This document shows positions 60,516-64,000 of a DNA stretch of 64,000 nt, piece by piece; position 1 is the first letter of the stretch, and every line of letters begins with the position of its first letter. The DNA lies in assembly GCA_020634755.1 (NCBI GenBank), contig JACKBC010000007.1:124001-188000 (forward strand). Direction: 5' to 3'. Origin of the DNA: Caldilineaceae bacterium. Lineage in GTDB: Bacteria > Chloroflexota > Anaerolineae > Caldilineales > Caldilineaceae. The notes beneath the pieces were generated by a model. That model made no database searches. It was given only the letters and a program-made list of their open reading frames with translations, and was not told the origin of the DNA. Position numbers and translations under genes: made by a program.

Positions 60516-61661
60516 ATGAAAGATACCTATGTTTTAGACGCACGAACCGCCACGCCCCATTTTCCCGGCATTGGGCGCTATGTGAAAAACCTTGTGCAGG
60601 CCATGCCGCCTCTCCTGGCGGCTGAGGAAGAATTGGCCGTGCTCTTGGATCCACAACATAGCGGTCAATTTGTGCAAGAGCATGTACGGCGGCCTCAAAT
60701 TGTACACCTGCATGCTGCATCGTCGCCCTTTACGCTGCAACAGCAGTGGCAGATTCCGCAAGCATTGCGCTCGCTGAAGCCCGACAACAACGCGCTCGTC
60801 TATCACAGCCCCTATTACCTCATGCCCTACTTTTTGGCCACGCCGGCGGTTCTCACCTTTTATGATCTGATTCCGCTCTTTTTTCCGCACTACGTATCGC
60901 CACGGGCGCGACTGCTCTTTCGCTTCACCATGCGCATGGCGTTACGCACCGCCCAGCAGATCCTCTCTATTTCCCAATCGGCGGCGCAGGATCTGGCCCA
61001 ATATTTTGCCCTGGATCCGCAGCGCATTACGACCACGCCGCTGGCGCCGGACCCCTGTTTCTGCCCACAGCCGCAAGCCGAAATCGAGCGCGTGCGTCAG
61101 AAATATGGCTTGCCTGCCGGCTTCTTTCTCTATTTTGGCATCAATAAGCCGCACAAAAACCTGCCCGCACTCATCAGCGCTTATGCCGATTGGCGCACGA
61201 AAGCCGCCCTTCCGCTGGTCATTGCCGGCGCTTGGGACCAACGCTATCCTGAATCCAAACAGCTTGTGGCCCAAAAAAAGCTAGGGGAGGCCGTTACGTT
61301 TTTGGGGTCGATTCCCGATGACGATTTGCCCGGCCTCTACGCCGCCGCCACGGCCTTTATTTTTCCCAGTCGCTATGAAGGGTTTGGTCTGCCCGTGTTG
61401 GAAGCAATGGCCTGCGGCACGCCCGTGGCTTGTAGCAATACATCCAGCTTGCCTGAAGTTGCCGGGGATGCTGCCTTGCTCTTTGCGCCGGACAGTCCCA
61501 GCGCCCTTGCTCATGCGCTGTCGCAACTGATGGACGCGCCAACGCGTCTGCAAATGCGCGATCGGGGTCTACAACAAGCCGCCCGTTTTACCTGGCAGCG
61601 CACGGCGCAACAGACCTTGGCCGTCTATCGAAATCTCGTGAAAAACCCTGCCGGCCCGTAA
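60516..61661 (+). CDS. GT4-family glycosyltransferase
   Basis: The 381-residue product starts MKDTYVLDARTATPHFPGIGRYV (GIGRY donor-loop), and has FFLYFGINKPHKNLPALI, FIFPSRYEGFGLPVLEAMACGTPVAC (canonical E-x7-E), and GDAALLFAPDSP. This is the mannosyltransferase-B-like subgroup of GT4. I chose ATG 60516, five bases after the preceding stop; the earlier in-frame ATG lies in the previous gene. Confidence 0.88.
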   Translation: MKDTYVLDARTATPHFPGIGRYVKNLVQAMPPLLAAEEELAVLLDPQHSGQFVQEHVRRPQIVHLHAASSPFTLQQQWQIPQALRSLKPDNNALVYHSPYYLMPYFLATPAVLTFYDLIPLFFPHYVSPRARLLFRFTMRMALRTAQQILSISQSAAQDLAQYFALDPQRITTTPLAPDPCFCPQPQAEIERVRQKYGLPAGFFLYFGINKPHKNLPALISAYADWRTKAALPLVIAGAWDQRYPESKQLVAQKKLGEAVTFLGSIPDDDLPGLYAAATAFIFPSRYEGFGLPVLEAMACGTPVACSNTSSLPEVAGDAALLFAPDSPSALAHALSQLMDAPTRLQMRDRGLQQAARFTWQRTAQQTLAVYRNLVKNPAGP

Positions 61662-61677
61662 AAAACGAGGGGCTAGA

Positions 61678-61734
61678 AATCAGAGATTACGCAGATTTTC
61701 TCTTGAATCTTCAGAATCTGCGTAATCTTTGATT
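61678..61734. terminator. 20-bp-stem hairpin after a glycosyltransferase gene
   Basis: AATCAGAGATTACGCAGATT (61678-61697) pairs 19 of 20 with 61715-61734, with a 17-base loop. There is no long T tract directly after it. The gap also contains a 20-base tandem duplication CTTTCGCAGATTTACCTATA/C at 61751-61790. Probably a transcription break inside the glycan cluster. Confidence 0.65.
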
Positions 61735-61750
61735 CTCTTAGCTGTCAACA

Positions 61751-61790
61751 CTTTCGCAGATTTACCTATACTTTCGCAGATTTACCTATC
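61751..61790. repeat. 20-bp tandem duplication
   Basis: Two adjacent copies of CTTTCGCAGATTTACCTAT plus A or C. It lies 29 bp upstream of the last glycosyltransferase start, in the position of a promoter or leader. It also shares GCAGATT with the hairpin at 61678-61734. Confidence 0.85.
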
Positions 61791-61818
61791 GTCGTAATTA
61801 TAATTTTATTGTCAGATT

Positions 61819-62970
61819 ATGCGTATACTCCAAATTTACAAAGATTACGCCCCCGTCATGGGCGGCATAGAAAACCACATCAAAGTCGTGGCCGAAAGCT
61901 TGCGTCAACACAATGTCGATGCGCGCGTCTTGGTCACCAACACAACGGCGCAGACCGTCCATCAAGTGATCGATGGCATTGCGGTGACCAAAACCGGACG
62001 CCAGCTGAATATCTCCTCGGCTCCCATTAGCCTGGGCTTTTATCCGTGGCTCTATCGGCTGGAAAAAGATGTGGATATTGCCCATTTGCACTTGCCCTAT
62101 CCGCCGGGCGAATTGGGGCAACTGCTGTTGGGGCGCAGCCAACGGCTGGTGCTGACGTATCACAGCGACATTGTGCGCCAAAAGGTGTTGGGCGCGCTCT
62201 ATGCGCCCTTTCTGCATCAAGTGTTGCGGCGCGCCGATTTGATTGCCGTTTCCAATCCGGTCTATGTGCAATCTTCGCGCTTTTTGCAAAAGGTGGCGGA
62301 TAAATGCCGGGTCATCCCCTTTGGCATCGATCTGGCGCGCTTTGCCATTACGCCGCAGATTCGTAAGCGCGCCGCCGAAATTCAGCACATGTTTGGCAAC
62401 AGACCCCTGCTGCTCTTTGTGGGCCGCTTGCGTCACTACAAAGGCGTCAACGTCCTCCTGGAGGCCATGCGCAGCGCTGCCGTGCAGCAGCTCAATGCGC
62501 ATTTGCTGATCATCGGCATTGGCCCCTTGTACGAGCCGTTGCAGCAGCAAGCCGCCGCGGCCGGTCTGCTAGAGCGAGTGACCTTTGGCGGTGAATGGAG
62601 CGATGAAGACAAAATCGCCGCCTACCACGCCGCCGATCTTTTTGTATTGCCCTCGGTCAATCGAGCCGAAACATTGGGGATTGTGCAGATCGAAGCCATG
62701 GCCTGCGGTACGCCGGTCATTAGCACCGAATTGGGCACCGGCACTTCCTGGGTGAACCAACATCAACAGACCGGGCTGGTAGCGCCGCCCAACGATGCGG
62801 CGGCGCTGGCCCAGGCCATTGTGGATTTGTTGGGCAATGTGGAGCGCCGTCGCCAAATGGGGCAAGCCGCGCAACGGCGCGCCCATGCTCTTTTTTCCAA
62901 AGAGGCCATGACGCGCCAGCTCATTGAGCTTTATCACGAGGCCATGCAAAACAAACGGCGCAACTCGTAA
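61819..62970 (+). CDS. GT4-family glycosyltransferase
   Basis: The 383-residue product starts MRILQIYKDYAPVMGGIENH (N-terminal donor loop GGIENH). It has LLFVGRLRHYKGVNVLLEAM and LFVLPSVNRAETLGIVQIEAMACGTPVIS (E-x7-E). The GGIENH and ERVTFGGEWSDEDK segments are seen in the PimB/WcaL-like group. The gene has its own leader with a tandem duplication. A terminator hairpin overlaps its stop. Confidence 0.88.
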   Translation: MRILQIYKDYAPVMGGIENHIKVVAESLRQHNVDARVLVTNTTAQTVHQVIDGIAVTKTGRQLNISSAPISLGFYPWLYRLEKDVDIAHLHLPYPPGELGQLLLGRSQRLVLTYHSDIVRQKVLGALYAPFLHQVLRRADLIAVSNPVYVQSSRFLQKVADKCRVIPFGIDLARFAITPQIRKRAAEIQHMFGNRPLLLFVGRLRHYKGVNVLLEAMRSAAVQQLNAHLLIIGIGPLYEPLQQQAAAAGLLERVTFGGEWSDEDKIAAYHAADLFVLPSVNRAETLGIVQIEAMACGTPVISTELGTGTSWVNQHQQTGLVAPPNDAAALAQAIVDLLGNVERRRQMGQAAQRRAHALFSKEAMTRQLIELYHEAMQNKRRNS

Positions 62971-62985
62971 ACGCCGTTTGGCTTT
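62953..62985 (+). terminator. Intrinsic terminator overlapping the glycosyltransferase stop codon
   Basis: AAACGGCG (62953-62960) pairs with CGCCGTTT (62972-62979), loop of eleven bases, followed by GGCTTTT. The stop codon (62968-62970) lies in the loop. Ends the glycan cluster. Confidence 0.75.
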
Positions 62986-62999
62986 TCCAAAACACGACT

Positions 63000-63026
63000 T
63001 TTTAGTCAAGGCTTGCGTAAGTCCTG
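63000..63026 (+). repeat. 27-bp interspersed repeat, copy 2
   Basis: Identical over 27 bases to 8878-8904. Intergenic, between the glycan cluster and the oxidoreductase gene. Confidence 0.6.
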
Positions 63027-63057
63027 CAAATATTAAAAGATACTAGAAAGCCTGCCC

Positions 63058-63114
63058 GCTAATCCAGAAAACCCAGTAAAATTGGGAGATTGATTTTTCT
63101 GGATTAGCCTTTTT
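63058..63114. terminator. Second terminator-like hairpin after the glycan cluster
   Basis: GCTAATCCAGAAAA (63058-63071) pairs perfectly with TTTTCTGGATTAGC (63095-63108), followed by CTTTTTG. The stem is 14 bp with a 23-base loop, and the symmetric A/T tracts make it bidirectional. Confidence 0.8.
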
Positions 63115-63204
63115 GCGCCAAAGATCCTCACGTCGCCTAGAAGGGCCAAATGTTGACCCTTACGGCGATAGTGAGTTAGGATCGACAAGTTGCTTTGCAA
63201 ATCT

Positions 63205-63240
63205 CAGCCCGCTGCAATGGTGTTGGCAATTTGGGTGTCA
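63205..63240 (+). repeat. Partial 84-bp repeat (left-end fragment)
   Basis: CAGCCCGCTGCAATGGTGTTG and following TTGGGTGTCA match about the first 36 bases of the family, then similarity is lost. It lies upstream of the oxidoreductase gene in a 345-bp gap that also contains the 27-bp repeat and the terminator hairpin. Confidence 0.55.
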
Positions 63241-63315
63241 CTCTTGTTTTGTGGGGCCAACCCAATTGCTGCCCATGATGAGCGGCTGAATCTGATTTTG
63301 AAACGGAAATAATTT

Positions 63316-64000
63316 ATGACCATTCGCTTTGGGTTGATCGGCTGTGGACGCGTGGCGCCTCGGCATGCCCAGTCGATTCAACAGATGCATTCCGCGACGC
63401 TGGCCGCTGTGGCCGACATCAAAATCAACCGCGCCCAGAACTTTGCTGCCGAATATGGCGCCGAACCCTACGCGGATTACCGCGCGCTGCTCGAGCGCCC
63501 GGACATCGACGCCGTTAGCATTTGCGTGCCCAGCGGCCTGCACGCCGCCGTTGCGCTGGATGCGCTGGACGCGGGCAAACATGTGCTGGTGGAAAAACCC
63601 ATTGCCCTGACGCTGGCCGATGCCGACCGCATGATTGCCCGCGCGCGGGAAAAGGGGCTTAAGCTGGCGGTTGTGCTGCAAAATCGCTACAACTCGCCTA
63701 TGCAAACGCTACGCCAATTAATTGATGAGGGCGGTTTGGGACGGTTGCATTTGGGCGCGGCCTGTGTGCGCTGGTATCGACCGCAATCTTATTACGAAGA
63801 CGAGTGGCACGGCACCTGGGCCATGGATGGCGGCGCATTGATGAACCAGAGCATTCATCACATTGACGCTTTGCAATGGTTTATGGGCCCGGTGCAGTCG
63901 GTCAGCGCCTATACGGCCACGTTGGCCCATGAGATGGAGGCTGAAGATGTGGGTGTGGTGGCGCTGCGTTTCGCCAACGGCGCGCTGGGCACCATTGAAG
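63316..64000 (+). CDS. Gfo/Idh/MocA-family oxidoreductase (3' end outside window)
   Basis: The visible 228 residues start MTIRFGLIGCGRVAPRHAQSI, the NAD(P)-binding Rossmann motif, then VSICVPSGLHAAVALDALDAG, and HVLVEKPIAL (the catalytic-lysine EKP motif). The second half shows NQSIHHIDALQWFMGP with the H-x3-D type motif. These proteins oxidise or reduce sugars, often nucleotide sugars or inositols. Position at the end of a glycan cluster makes a nucleotide-sugar 3-dehydrogenase (WlbA-like) or sugar-catabolic enzyme plausible. The gene runs off the window end. Confidence 0.88.
   Translation, partial: MTIRFGLIGCGRVAPRHAQSIQQMHSATLAAVADIKINRAQNFAAEYGAEPYADYRALLERPDIDAVSICVPSGLHAAVALDALDAGKHVLVEKPIALTLADADRMIARAREKGLKLAVVLQNRYNSPMQTLRQLIDEGGLGRLHLGAACVRWYRPQSYYEDEWHGTWAMDGGALMNQSIHHIDALQWFMGPVQSVSAYTATLAHEMEAEDVGVVALRFANGALGTIE

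Noticed and set aside
61751..61790. Two adjacent 20-base repeats as the start of a CRISPR array
   Set aside because: Only two copies with no spacer between them; no cas genes in the window. It is a simple tandem duplication.
1..64000. tRNA, rRNA or intact IS transposase genes
   Set aside because: I looked for tRNA-like cloverleaf arms with T-loop GTTCGA, rRNA core sequences and DDE/HUH transposase motifs and saw none that hold up; short palindromes alone were not accepted as evidence.

Overview
The window looks like chromosomal DNA of a filamentous-type Chloroflexota bacterium (Anaerolineae/Caldilineae-like). This is an inference from gene style: a very large SARP-AAA-TPR regulator, secreted DUF4185 proteins with long Thr/Pro linkers, an EF_0837-type amidohydrolase, a Crp/DUF2892 pair, a Ccm cytochrome c maturation cluster, and abundant short intergenic repeats. 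No rRNA, tRNA, CRISPR array or intact transposase was found.

Layout. 0-1.3 kb: the 3' end of ileS, converging on a DUF2442 gene whose DUF4160 partner is broken by an in-frame stop. 1.8-8.8 kb: two tandem paralogous secreted DUF4185/carbohydrate-binding proteins. 9-10.9 kb: a ykkC-family riboswitch followed by a coupled DMT transporter and AAC(3)-type acetyltransferase. 11-15.9 kb: a SARP-AAA-TPR regulator, then a DUF5678/retropepsin pair bracketed by a second, degenerate copy of the regulator's 3' end. 16.2-18.3 kb: a secreted protein, a small conserved-looking protein and a decayed OsmC gene fused to a foreign fragment. 18.8-30.1 kb: a visibly more A+T-rich biosynthetic island with a CPC-less P-type ATPase, an adenylate-forming/carrier/condensation synthetase, a kynurenine 3-monooxygenase-like hydroxylase, a NikD/sarcosine-oxidase-like flavoenzyme, an L-amino-acid oxidase and a DpkA-like imine reductase. 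30.2-38.3 kb: housekeeping genes (NAD(P)HX epimerase, amidohydrolase, GNAT, Crp, DUF2892, MFS, creatininase, methyltransferase). 38.7-44.7 kb, minus strand: a cytochrome c maturation operon (CcmH, thioredoxin-like CcmG/TlpA, CcmF, a zinc-ribbon protein, a phospholipase-C-like protein) with a response-regulator nucleotide cyclase upstream. 45.3-63 kb: a surface-glycan locus with a wHTH regulator behind a 41-bp perfect palindrome, GDP-fucose-synthase-like epimerase, a frameshifted Wzx-type flippase, eight glycosyltransferases, three FkbM methyltransferases and two other methyltransferase-fold proteins. 63.3 kb on: the start of a Gfo/Idh/MocA oxidoreductase.

Two things stand out. First, an intergenic repeat family in which all seven full-length copies are exactly 84 bp, in both orientations, with matching inverted ends; partial copies also occur. 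Second, the 18.8-30.1 kb island. Its four redox enzymes can be arranged into a lysine > piperideine-2-carboxylate > pipecolate / picolinate / hydroxypicolinate scheme feeding an aryl- or acyl-activating synthetase. That scheme is an inference from enzyme families and needs testing; a tryptophan/kynurenine-derived product is the main alternative.
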